From the NCBI RefSeq assembly GCF_029227915.1, contig NC_079879.1, positions 868,001 through 932,000 on the forward strand: a stretch of DNA of 64,000 nt, read 5' to 3'. The notes beneath the pieces were generated by a model. It had not been told where the DNA came from and made no database searches. It saw only the letters and a program-made list of their open reading frames with translations. Shown here in pieces: positions 50,805-62,997 of the stretch. Origin of the DNA: Hydractinia symbiolongicarpus. Taxonomy: Eukaryota; Cnidaria; Hydrozoa; Anthoathecata; Hydractiniidae. A program made the translations under genes and the position numbers. The stretch's first letter is position 1; every line of letters begins with the position of its first letter.

Positions 50805-52705
50805 CACCACTAAAACGCATGAGACTTGTAGTTTTCAAAAATGTTTTCATTCTTGATAAGACGCTAAAAAAAAAAGTTTAATCGCGGGCAAACGAAAACC
50901 CGAGATTTCCCGAAAATCTCGGGCTTGGCCCCTATAGTCAAAAGTATACAAAGAAAGTACCCAGGCAGTAAACTCATTTTTAGAACGTTTTTTTGAATTA
51001 TTTTTTCACCACTATAACGCATGAGACTTGTAGTATTCAAAAATGTTTTCATTTTTGATGGGACGCTGAATAGAAGAAGTTTAATCGCCGGCAAACGAAA
51101 ACCCGCAATTTCCCGTAAATCCCGGGCCTGGCCCGTATAGTCGAATGCATACAAAGAAAGTACTCAGTCAGTAAACTCATTTCCCGAACGATTCTTTAAA
51201 TTATTTTTTCACCACTAAAACGCATGAGACTTGTAGTTTACAAAAATGTTTTCATTTTTGATGAGACGCAAACTAAAACCCGCGATTTTCCGTATATCAT
51301 GGACTCGCCCGTAAAGTTAAATGTATACAAAGAAAATACCCAGGGAGTAAACTCATTTCCCGAACGATTTTTAAAATTATTTTTTCACCACTATAACGCA
51401 TGAGACTTGTAGTATTCAAAAAGGTTTTCATTTTTGATGGGACGCTGAATAAAAGGAGTTTAATCGCCTGCAAACGAAAACCCGCGATTTCCCGTAAATC
51501 CCGGGCCTGGCCCGTATAGTCGAATGCATACAAAGAAAGTACTCAGTCAGTAAACTCGTTTCCCGAACGATTCCTTAAATTATTTTTTCACCACTAAAAC
51601 GCATGAGACTTGTGTAGTGTAGTCGAATGCATACAAAGAAAGTACTCAGTCAGTAAATTGATTTCATGAACGATTCTTTAAATTATTTTTTCACCACTAA
51701 AACGCATTAGACTTGTAGTTTACAAGAATGTTTTCATTTTTGATGAGACGCTGAATAAAAGAAGTTTAATCGCCGGCAAACGAAAACCCGCTATTTTCCG
51801 TATATCATGGACTCGGCCCGTATAGTCAAATGTATACAAAGAAGTACCCAGGGAGTAAACTCATTTCCCGAACGATTTTTTAAATTATTTTTTCACCACT
51901 AAAACGCATGGGAATTGCAGTTTTCAAAAATGTTTTCATTTTTGATGAGAAGTTGAATAAAAGGAGTTTAATCTCCGGCAAACGAAAACCCGCAATTTCC
52001 CGTAGGACCTGGACCCGGCCCGTATAGTCAAAAGTATACAAAGAAAATACGCAGTGAGTAAACTCATTTCCCGAACGATTCTTTAAATTATTATTTCACC
52101 ACTAAAACGCATGGGACTTGTAGTTTTCAAAAATGTTTTCATTTTTGATGGGACGCTGAATAGAAGAAGTTTAATCGCCGGCAAACGAAAACCCGCGATC
52201 TCCCGTAAATCCCGGGCCTGGCCCGTATAGTCGAATGCATACAAAGAAAGTACTCAGTTAGTAAACTCATTTCCCGAACGATTCTTTAAATTATTTTTTC
52301 ACCACTAAAACGCATGAGACTTGTAGTTTTCAAAAATGTTTTCATTCTTGATAAGACGCTGAAAAAAAAAAGTTTAATCGCGGGCAAACGAAAACCCGAG
52401 ATTTCCCGTAAATCCCGGGCTTGGCCCATATAGTCAAAAGTACACAAAAAAAGCACCCAGGCAGTAAACTCATTTTTGGAATGTTCTTTTGAATTATTTT
52501 TTCACCACTGTAACGCATGAGACTTGTAGTATTCAAAAATGTTTTCATTTTTGATGGGACGCTGAATAGAATAAGTTTAATCGCCGGGAAACGAAAACCC
52601 GCGATTTCCCGTAAATCCCGAGCCTGGCCCGTATAGTCGAATGCATAGAAAGAAAGTACTCAGTCAGTAAACTGATTTACTGAACGATTCTTTAAATTAT
52701 TTTTT
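50805..52705 (+). repeat. Dispersed HOR module, copy 3
   Basis: Copy of 39784-41684 in the second 11-kb unit, with identical member order and private variants. It includes the 176-bp monomer at 51210-51385 and the 103-bp monomer at 51589-51691. Confidence 0.85.
51589..51691 (+). repeat. 103-bp truncated monomer
   Basis: Same junction as at 21032 and 40568, present through the 11-kb duplication. Confidence 0.88.
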
Positions 52706-54354
52706 CACCACTAAACCGCACGAGACTTGTAGTTCTCAAAAATGATTTCATTTTTGATGAGACGCTGAATAAAAGGAGTTTAATCTCCGGCAAACGAAAA
52801 CCCGCAATTTCCCGTAGGTCCGGGACCCGGCCCGTATGGTCAAAAGTATACAAAGAAAATACGCAGGGAGTAAACTCATTTCCCGAACGATTCTTTAAAT
52901 TATTATTTCACCACTAAAACGCATGGGACTTGTAGTTTTCAAAAATGTTTTCATTTTTGATGTGACGCTGAATAGAATAAGTTTAATCGCCGGCAAACGA
53001 AAACCCGCGATTTTCTGTATATCATGGACTCGGCCCGTATAGTCAAATGCATACAAAGAAAGTACCCAGGGAGTAAACTCATTTCCCGAACGATTTTTTA
53101 AATTATTATTTCACCACTAAAACGCATGGGACTTGTAGTTTTCAAAAATGTTTTCATTTTTGATGAGAAGTTGAATAAAAGGAGTTTAATCTCCGGCAAA
53201 CGAAAACCCGCAATTTCCCGTAGGTCCGGGACCCGGCCTGTATAGTCAAAAGTATACAAAGAAAATACGCAGTGAGTAAACTCATTTCCCGAACGATTCT
53301 TTAAATTATTATTTCACCACTAAAACGCATGGGACTTGTAGTTTTCAAAAATGTTTTCATTTTTGATGGGACGCTGAATAGAAGAAGTTTAATCGCCGGC
53401 AAACGAAAACCCGCGATCTCCCGTAAATCCCGGGCCTGGCCCGTATAGTCGAATGCATACAAAGAAAGTACTCAGTTAGTAAACTCATTTCCCGAACGAT
53501 TCTTTAAATTATTTTTTCACCACTAAAACGCATGAGACTTGTAGTTTTCAAAAATGTTTTCATTCTTGATAAGACGCTGAAAAAAAAAAGTTTAATCACG
53601 GGCAAACGAAAACCCGAGATTTCCCGTAAATCCCGGGCTTGGCCCATATAGTCAAAAGCACACAAAAAAAGCACCCAGGCAGTAAACTCATTTTTGGAAT
53701 GTTCTTTTGAATTATTTTTTCACCACTGTAACGCATGAGACTTGTAGTATTCAAAAATGTTTTCATTTTTGATGGGACGCTGAATAGAATAAGTTTAATC
53801 GCCGGGAAACGAAAACCCGCGATTTCCCGTAAATCCCGAGCCTGGCCCGTATAGTCGAATGCATAGAAAGAAAGTACTCAGTCAGTAAACTGATTTACTG
53901 AACGATTCTTTACATTATTTTTTCACCACTAAACCGCACGAGACTTGTAGTTCTCAAAAATGATTTCATTTTTGATGAGACGCTGAATAAAAGGAGTTTA
54001 ATCTCCGGCAAACGAAAACCCGCAATTTCCCGTAGGTCCGAGACCCGGCCCGTATGGTCAAAAGTATACAAAAAAAATACGCAGGGAGTAAACTCATTTC
54101 CCGAACGATTCTTTAAATTATTATTTCACCACTAAAACGCATGGGACATGTAGTTTTCAAAAATGTTTTCATTTTTGATGTGACGCTGAATAGAATAAGT
54201 TTAATCGCCGGCAAACGAAAACCCGCGATTTTCCGTATATCATGGACTCGGCCCGTATAGTCAAATGCATACAAAGAAAGTACCCAGGGAGGAAACTCAT
54301 TTCCCGAACGATTTTTTAAATTATTATTTCACCACTAAAACGCATGGGACTTGT
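51919..54354 (+). repeat. Nested 1,218-bp duplication, copy in second 11-kb unit
   Basis: Units 51919-53136 and 53137-54354 repeat the pair at 40898-43333. The unit-specific changes (for example GGACATGTAG only in the second) are preserved, so the two 1,218-bp units had already diverged when the 11-kb block was duplicated. Confidence 0.88.
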
Positions 54355-55277
54355 AGTTTTCAAAAATGATTTCATTTTTGATGAGACGTGAATAAAAGGA
54401 GTTTAATCGCCGGCAAACGAAAACCCGCGATTTCCCGTAAATCCCGGGCCTGGCCGTATAGTCGAATGCATACAAAGAAAGTACCCAAGGAGTAAACTGA
54501 TTTCACGAACGATTCTTTAAATTTTTTTTCACCACTAAAACGCATGAGACTTGTAGTTTACAAAATTATTTTCATTTTTGATGAGACGCTGAATAAAAGA
54601 AGTTTAATCGCCGGCAAACGAAAACCCGCGATTTTCCGTATATCACGGACTCGGCCCGTATAGTCAAAAGTATACAAAGAAAGTACCCAGGGAGTAAACA
54701 CTTTTCCCGAACGATTTTTTAAATTATTTTTTCACCACTAAAACGCATGAGACTTGTAGTTTTCAAAAATGATTTCATTTTTGATGAGATGCTGAATAAA
54801 AGGAGTTTAATCTCCGGCAAACGAAAACCCGCGATTTCCCGTAGGTCCCGGACCCGGCCCGTATAGTCAAAAGTATACAAAGAAAGTACCCAGGGAGTAA
54901 ACTCATTTCCTGAACTATTTTTTAATTTATTTTTTCACCACTAAAACGCATGAGACTTGTAGTTTATAAAAATGATTTCATTTTTGATGAGACGCTGAAT
55001 AAAAGGAGTTTAATCGCCGGCAAACGAAAACACGCAATTTCCCGTAAATCCCGGACTCGGCCTGTATAGTCAAAAGTATACAAAGAAAGTACGCAGGGAG
55101 TAAACTCATTTCCCGAACGATTCTTTAAATTATTATTTCACCACTAAAACGCATGAGACTTGTAGTTTTCAAAAATGATTTCATTTTTATGAGACGCTGA
55201 ATAAAAGGAGTTTAATCGCCGGCAAACGAAAACCCGCGATTTCCCGTATATCCCGGACTCGGCCCGTATAGTCGAAT

Positions 55278-55948
55278 GTATACAAAGAAAGTACCCAAGG
55301 AGTAAACTGATTTCCCGAACGATTCTTTAAATTTTTTTTCACCACTAAAACGCATGAGACTTGTAGTTTACAAAATTATTTTCATTTTTGATGAGACGCT
55401 GAATAAAAGAAGTTTAATCGCCGGCAAACGAAAACCCGCGATTTTCCGTATATCACGGACTCGGCCCGTATAGTCAAAAGTATACAAAGAAAGTACCCAG
55501 GGAGTAAACGCATTTCCCGAACGATTTTTTAAATTATTTTTTCACCACTAAAACGCATGAGACTTGTAGTTTTCAAAAATGATTTCATTTCTGATGAGAT
55601 GCTGAATAAAAGGAGTTTAATCTCCGGCAAACGAAAACCCGCGATTTCCCGTAGGTCCCGGACCCGGCCCGTATAGTCAAAGGTCTACAAAGAAAGTACC
55701 CAGGGAGTAAACTCATTTCCTGAACGATTTTTTAATTTATTTTTTCACCACTAAAACGCATGAGACTTGTAGTTTATAAAAATGATTTCATTTTTGATGA
55801 GACGCTGAATAGAATAAGTTTAATCGCCGGCAAACGAAAACCCGCGATTTCCCGTAAATCCCGGACTCGGCCTGTATAGTCAAAAGTATACAAAGAAAGT
55901 ACGCAGGGAGTAAACTCATTTCCCGAACGATTCTTTAAATTATTATTT
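55278..55948 (+). repeat. Four-monomer set continuing from the 11-kb unit
   Basis: About three monomers of the 810-bp type: CAAAATTATTTTC, GAGATGCTG with GGTCTACAAAG, then a GTTTATA monomer. They lead into the A-run monomer at 55949. This is the flank that shows where the right end of the 11,021-bp unit lies. Confidence 0.8.
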
Positions 55949-58900
55949 CACCACTAAAACGCATGAGACTTGTAGTTTTCAAAAATGTTTTCATTCTTGA
56001 TAAGACGCTAAAAAAAAAAGTTTAATCGCGGGCAAACGAAAACCCGAGATTTCCCGAAAATCCCGGGCTTGGCCCCTATAGTCAAAAGTACACAAAGAAA
56101 GTACCCAGGCAGTAAACTCATTTTTGGAACGTTTTTTTGAATTATTTTTTCACCACTATAACGCATGAGACTTGTAGTATTCAAAAATGTTTTCATTTTT
56201 GATTGGACGCTGAATAGAAGAAGTTTAATCGCCGGCAAACGAAAACCCGCAATTTCCCGTAAATCCCGGGCCTGGCCCGTATTGTCGCTTGCATACAAAG
56301 AAAGTACTCAGTCAGTAAACTCATTTCCCGAACGATTCTTTAAATTATTTTTTCACCACTAAAACGCATGAGACTTGTAGTTTACAAATATGTTTTCATT
56401 TTTGATGAGACGCAAACTAAAACCCGCGATTTTCCGTATATCATGGACTCGGCCCGTAAAGTTAAATGTATACAAAGAAAATACCCAGGGAGTAAACTCA
56501 TTTCCCGAACGATTTTTAAAATTATTTTTTCACCACTATAACGCATGAGACTTGTAGTATTCAAAAGGTTTTCATTTTTGATGGGACGCTGAATAAAAGG
56601 AGTTTAATCGCCTGCAAACGAAAACCCGCGATTTCCCGTAAATCCCGGGCCTGGCCCGTATAGTCGAATGCATACAAAGAAAGTACTCAGTCAGTAAACT
56701 CATTTCCCGAACGATTCTTTAAATTATTTTTTCACCACTAAAACGCATGAGACTTGTGTAGTGTAGTCGAATGCATACAAAGAAAGTACTCAGTCAGTAA
56801 ATTGATTTCATGAACGATTCTTTAAATTATTTTTTCACCACTAAAACGCATGAGACTTGTAGTTTACAAAAATGTTTTCATTTTTGATGAGACGCTGAAT
56901 AAAAGAAGTTTAATCGCCGGCAAACGAAAACCCGCTATTTTCCGTATATCATGGACTCGGCCCGTATAGTCAAATGTATACAAAGAAGTACCCAGGGAGT
57001 AAACTCATTTCCCGAACGATTTTTTAAATTATTTTTTTACCACTAAAACGCATGGGAATTGCAGTTTTCAAAAATGTTTTCATTTTTGATGAGACGTTGA
57101 GTAAAAGGAGTTTAATCTCCGGCAAACGAAAACCCGCAATTTCCCGTAGGTCCGGGACCCGGCCCGTATAGTCAAAAGTATACAAAGAAAATACGCAGTG
57201 AGTAAACTCATTTCCCGAACGATTCTTTAAATTATTATTTCACCACTAAAACGCATGGGACTTGTAGTTTTCAAAAATGTTTTCATTTTTGATGGGACGC
57301 TGAATAGAAGAAGTTTAATCGCCGGCAAACGAAAACCCGCGATCTCCCGTAAATCCCGGGCCTGGCCCGTATAGTCGAATGCATACAAAGAAAGTACTCA
57401 GTTAGTAAACTGATTTCTCGAACGATTCTTTAAGTTATTTTTTCACCACTAAAACGCATGAGACTTGTAGTTTTCAAAAATGTTTTCATTCTTGATAAGA
57501 CGCTGAAAAAAAAAAGTTTAATCGCGGGCAAACGAAAACCCGAGATTTCCCGTAAATCCCGGGCTTGGCCCATATAGTCAAAAGTACACAAAAAAAGTAC
57601 CCAGGCAGTAAACTCATTTTTGGAATGTTCTTTTGAATTATTTTTTCACCACTGTAACGCATGAGACTTGTAGTATTCAAAAATGTTTTCATTTTTGATG
57701 GGACGCTGAATAGAATAAGTTTAATCGCCGGCAAACGAAAACCCGCGATTTCCCGTAAATCCCGAGCCTGGCCCGTATAGTCGAATGCATAAAAAGAAAG
57801 TACTCAGTCAGTAAACTGATTTACTGAACGATTCTTTAAATTATTTTTTCACCACTAAACCGCACGAGACTTGTAGTTCTCAAAAATGATTTCATTGTTG
57901 ATGAGACGCTGAATAAAAGGAGTTTAATCTCCGGCAAACGAAAACCCGCAATTTCCCGTAGGTCCGGGACCCGGCCCGTATAGTCAAAAGTATACAAAGA
58001 AAATACGCAGGGAGTAAACTCATTTCCCGAACGATTCTTTAAATTATTATTTCACCACTAAAACGCATGGGACTTGTAGTTTTCAAAAATGTTTTCATTT
58101 TTGATGTGACGCTGAATAGAATAAGTTTAATCGCCGGCAAACGAAAACCCGCGATTTCCCGTAAATCCCGGGCCTGGCCCGTATAGTTGAATGCATAGAA
58201 AGAAAGTACTCAGTCAGTAAACTGATTTCCCGAACGATTCTTTAAATTATTTTTTCACCACTAAAACGCATGAGACTTGTAGTTTACAAAAATGTTTTCA
58301 TTTTTGATGAGACGCTGAATAAAAGAAGTTTAATCGCCGGCAAACGAAAACCCGCGATTTTCCGTATATCATGGACTCGGCCCGTATAGTCAAAAGTATA
58401 CAAAGAAAGTACCCAGGGAGTAAACACATTTCCCGAACGATTTTTTAAATTATTTTTTCACCACTAAAACGCATGAGACTTGTAGTTTTCAAAAATGATT
58501 TCATTTTTGATGAGATGCTGAATAAAAGGAGTTTAATCTCCGGCAAACGAAAACCCGCGATTTCCCGTAGGTCCCGGACCCGGCCCGTATAGTCAAAAGT
58601 ATACAAAGAAAGTACCCAGGGAGTAAACTCATTTCCTGAACGATTTTTTAATTTATTTTTTCACCACTAAAACGCATGAGACTTGTAGTTTATAAAAATG
58701 ATTTCATTTTTGATGAGACGCTGAATAAAAGGAGTTTAATCGCCGGCAAACGAAAACCCGCGATTTCCCGTAAATCCCGAGTCTGGCCCGTATAGTCGAA
58801 TGCATAGAAAGAAAGTACTCAGTCAGTAAACTGATTTACTGAACGATTCTTTAAATTATTTTTTCACCACTAAACCGCACGAGACTTGTAGTTCTCAAAA

Positions 58901-59878
58901 ATGATTTCATTTTTGATGAGACGCTGAATAAAAGGAGTTTAATCTCCGGCAAACGAAAACCCGCAATTTCCCGTAGGTCCGGGACCCGGCCCGTATAGTC
59001 AAAAGTATACAAAGAAAATACGCAGGGAGTAAACTCATTTTCCGAACGATTCTTTAAATTATTATTTCACCACTAAAACGCATGGGACTTGTAGTTTTCA
59101 AAAATGTTTTCATTTTTGATGGGACGCTGAATAGAATAAGTTTAATCGCCGGCAAACGAAAACCCGCGATTTCCCGTAAATCCCGGGCCTGGCCCGTATA
59201 GTTGAATGCATAGAAAGAAAGTACTCAGTCAGTAAACTGATTTCCCGAACGATTCTTTAAATTATTTTTTCACCACTAAAACGCATGAGACTTGTAGTTT
59301 ACAAAAATGTTTTCATTTTTGATGAGACGCTGAATAAAAGAAGTTTAATCGCCGGCAAACGAAAACCCGCGATTTTCCGTATATCATGGACTCGGCCCGT
59401 ATAGTCAAATGCATACAAAGAAAGTACCCAGGGAGTAAACTCATTTCCCGAACGATTTTTTAAATTACTTTTTCACCACTAAAACGCATGAGACTTGTAG
59501 TTTTCAAAAATGATTTCATTTTTGATGAGACGTGAATAAAAGGAGTTTAATCGCCGGCAAACGAAAACCCGCGATTTCCCGTAAATCCCGAGCCTGGCCC
59601 GTATAGTCGAATGCATACAAAGAAAGTACTCAGTCAGTAAACTGATTTCCCGAACGATTCTTTAAATTATTTTTTCACCACTAAAACGCATGAGACTTGT
59701 AGTTTACAAAAATGTTTTCATTTTTGATGAGACGCTGAATAAAAGAAGTTTAATCGCCGGCAAACGAAAACCCGCGATTTCCCGTATATCCCGGACTCGG
59801 CCTGTATAGTCAAAAGTATACAAAGAAAGTACGCAGGGAGTAAACTCATTTCCCGAACGATTCTTTAAATTATTATTT
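55949..59878 (+). repeat. 20-monomer HOR unit (3,930 bp)
   Basis: Begins with the A-run monomer and the dispersed module (177-bp monomer at 56354, 103-bp monomer at 56733, module end near 57849). It continues through GAGATGCTG, GTTTATA, ACTAAACCGCACG and GAGACGTGAATA monomers to the next A-run monomer at 59879. Its private GATTGGACGCTG and GTATTGTCGCTTGCAT are shared only with the next two units. Confidence 0.85.
56733..56835 (+). repeat. 103-bp truncated monomer
   Basis: Same GACTTGTGTAGTGTAGTC junction as at 21032, one full monomer after a 177-bp deletion monomer (56354-56530). Confidence 0.87.
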
Positions 59879-62800
59879 CACCACTAAAACGCATAAAACT
59901 TGTAGTTTTCAAAAATGTTTTCATTCTTGATAAGACGCTAAAAAAAAAAAGTTTAATCGCGGGCAAACGAAAACCCGAGATTTCCCGAAAATCCCGGGCT
60001 TGGCCCCTATAGTCAAAAGTACACAAAGAAAGTACCCAGGCAGTAAACTCATTTTTGGAACGTTTTTTTGAATTATTTTTTCACCACTATAACGCATGAG
60101 ACTTGTAGTATTCAAAAATGTTTTCATTTTTGATTGGACGCTGAATAGAAGAAGTTTAATCGCCGGCAAACGAAAACCCGCAATTTCCCGTAAATCCCGG
60201 GCCTGGCCCGTATTGTCGCTTGCATACAAAGAAAGTACTCAGTCAGTAAACTCATTTCCCGAACGATTCTTTAAATTATTTTTTCACCACTAAAACGCAT
60301 GAGACTTGTAGTTTACAAAAATGTTTTCATTTTTGATGAGACGCAAACTAAAACCCGCGATTTTCCGTATATCATGGACTCGGCCCGTAAAGTTAAATGT
60401 ATACAAAGAAAATACCCAGGGAGTAAACTCATTTCCCGAACGATTTTTAAAATTATTTTTTCACCACTATAACGCATGAGACTTGTAGTATTCAAAAGGT
60501 TTTCATTTTTGATGGGACGCTGAATAAAAGGAGTTTAATCGCCTGCAAACGAAAACCCGCGATTTCCCGTAAATCCCGGGCCTGGCCCGTATAGTCGAAT
60601 GCATACAAAGAAAGTACTCAGTCAGTAAACTCATTTCCCGAACGATTCTTTAAATTATTTTTTCACCACTAAAACGCATGAGACTTGTGTAGTGTAGTCG
60701 AATGCATACAAAGAAAGTACTCAGTCAGTAAATTGATTTCATGAACGATTCTTTAAATTATTTTTTCACCACTAAAACGCATGAGACTTGTAGTTTACAA
60801 AAATGTTTTCATTTTTGATGAGACGCTGAATAAAAGAAGTTTAATCGCCGGCAAACGAAAACCCGCTATTTTCCGTATATCATGGACTCGGCCCGTATAG
60901 TCAAATGTATACAAAGAAGTACCCAGGGAGTAAACTCATTTCCCGAACGATTTTTTAAATTATTTTTTCACCACTAAAACGCATGGGAATTGCAGTTTTC
61001 AAAAATGTTTTCATTTTTGATGAGACGTTGAGTAAAAGGAGTTTAATCTCCGGCAAACGAAAACCCGCAATTTCCCGTAGGTCCGGGACCCGGCCCGTAT
61101 AGTCAAAAGTATACAAAGAAAATACGCAGTGAGTAAACTCATTTCCCGAACGATTCTTTAAATTATTTTTTCACCACTAAAACGCATGAGACTTGTAGTT
61201 TTCAAAAATGTTTTCATTCTTGATAAGACGCTGAAAAAAAAAAGTTTAATCGCGGGCAAACGAAAACCCGAGATTTCCCGTAAATCCCGGGCTTGGCCCA
61301 TATAGTCAAAAGTACACAAAAAAAGTACCCAGGCAGTAAACTCATTTTTGGAATGTTCTTTTGAATTATTTTTTCACCACTGTAACGCATGAGACTTGTA
61401 GTATTCAAAAATGTTTTCATTTTTGATGGGACGCTGAATAGAATAAGTTTAATCGCCGGCAAACGAAAACCCGCGATTTCCCGTAAATCCCGAGCCTGGC
61501 CCGTATAGTCGAATGCATAAAAAGAAAGTACTCAGTCAGTAAACTGATTTACTGAACGATTCTTTAAATTATTTTTTCACCACTAAACCGCACGAGACTT
61601 GTAGTTCTCAAAAATGATTTCATTGTTGATGAGACGCTGAATAAAAGGAGTTTAATCTCCGGCAAACGAAAACCCGCAATTTCCCGTAGGTCCAGGACCC
61701 GGCCCGTATAGTCAAAAGTATACAAAGAAAATACGCAGGGAGTAAACTCATTTCCCGAACGATTCTTTAAATTATTATTTCACCACTAAAACGCATGGGA
61801 CTTGTAGTTTTCAAAAATGTTTTCATTTTTGATGTGACGCTGAATAGAATAAGTTTAATCGCCGGCAAACGAAAACCCGCGATTTCCCGTAAATCCCGGG
61901 CCTGGCCCGTATAGTTGAATGCATAGAAAGAAAGTACTCAGTCAGTAAACTGATTTCCCGAACGATTCTTTAAATTATTTTTTCACCACTAAAACGCATG
62001 AGACTTGTAGTTTACAAAAATGTTTTCATTTTTGATGAGACGCTGAATAAAAGAAGTTTAATCGCCGGCAAACGAAAACCCGCGATTTTCCGTATATCAT
62101 GGACTCGGCCCGTATAGTCAAAAGTATACAAAGAAAGTACCCAGGGAGTAAACACATTTCCCGAACGATTTTTTAAATTTTTTTTTCACCACTAAAACGC
62201 ATGAGACTTGTAGTTTTCAAAAATGATTTCATTTTTGATGAGATGCTGAATAAAAGGAGTTTAATCTCCGGCAAACGAAAACCCGCGATTTCCCGTAGGT
62301 CCCGGACCCGGCCCGTATAGTCAAAAGTATACAAAGAAAGTACCCAGGGAGTAAACTCATTTCCTGAACGATTTTTTAATTTATTTTTTCACCACTAAAA
62401 CGCATGAGACTTGTAGTTTACAAAAATGTTTTCATTTTTGATGAGACGCTGAATAAAAGAAGTTTAATCGCCGGCAAACGAAAACCCGCGATTTCCCGTA
62501 TATCATGGACTCGGCCCGTATAGTCAAATGCATACAAAGAAAGTACCCAGGGAGTAAACTCATTTCCCGAACGATTTTTTAAATTACTTTTTCACCACTA
62601 AAACGCATGAGACTTGTAGTTTTCAAAAATGATTTCATTTTTGATGAGACGTGAATAAAAGGAGTTTAATCGCCGGCAAACGAAAACCCGCGATTTCCCG
62701 TAAATCCCGGGCCTGGCCCGTATAGTCGAATGCATACAAAGAAAGTACTCAGTCAGTAAACTGATTTCCCGAACGATTCTTTAAATTATTTTTTCACCAC

Positions 62801-62997
62801 TAAAACGCATGAGACTTGTAGTTTACAAAAATGTTTTCATTTTTGATGAGACGCTGAATAAAAGAAGTTTAATCGCCGGCAAACGAAAACCCGCGATTTC
62901 CCGTATATCCCGGACTCGGCCTGTATAGTCAAAAGTATACAAAGAAAGTACGCAGGGAGTAAACTCATTTCCCGAACGATTCTTTAAATTATTATTT
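59879..62997 (+). repeat. 16-monomer deletion form of the same HOR (3,119 bp)
   Basis: Same order as 55949-59878 but lacking four monomers: the GATCTCCC monomer corresponding to 57241-57443, and the three monomers corresponding to 58662-59270. The rest aligns closely. The losses are whole-monomer steps (203 and 609 bp), consistent with unequal exchange. Contains a 177-bp monomer at 60285-60461 and a 103-bp monomer at 60664-60766. Confidence 0.85.
60664..60766 (+). repeat. 103-bp truncated monomer
   Basis: Same junction and same spacing from the 177-bp monomer as in the preceding HOR unit. Confidence 0.87.

Larger units (their letters stand above)
44257..55277 (+). repeat. 11,021-bp tandem duplication, unit 2
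   Basis: Second copy, directly adjoining the first. The exchange lies in the 20-bp identical interval 44257-44276, which ends in GTACCCA. Left of it unit 1 reads AAAAGTATAC where the junction reads GAATGTATAC (33235 against 44256). Right of it the sequence after unit 2 reads CCCAAGGAG while the junction reads CCCAGGGAG (55298 against 44277). Both ends lie in the same four-monomer set (the 810-bp type), one monomer out of register, as expected for unequal exchange between paralogous monomers. An assembly error cannot be excluded from sequence alone. Confidence 0.92.
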
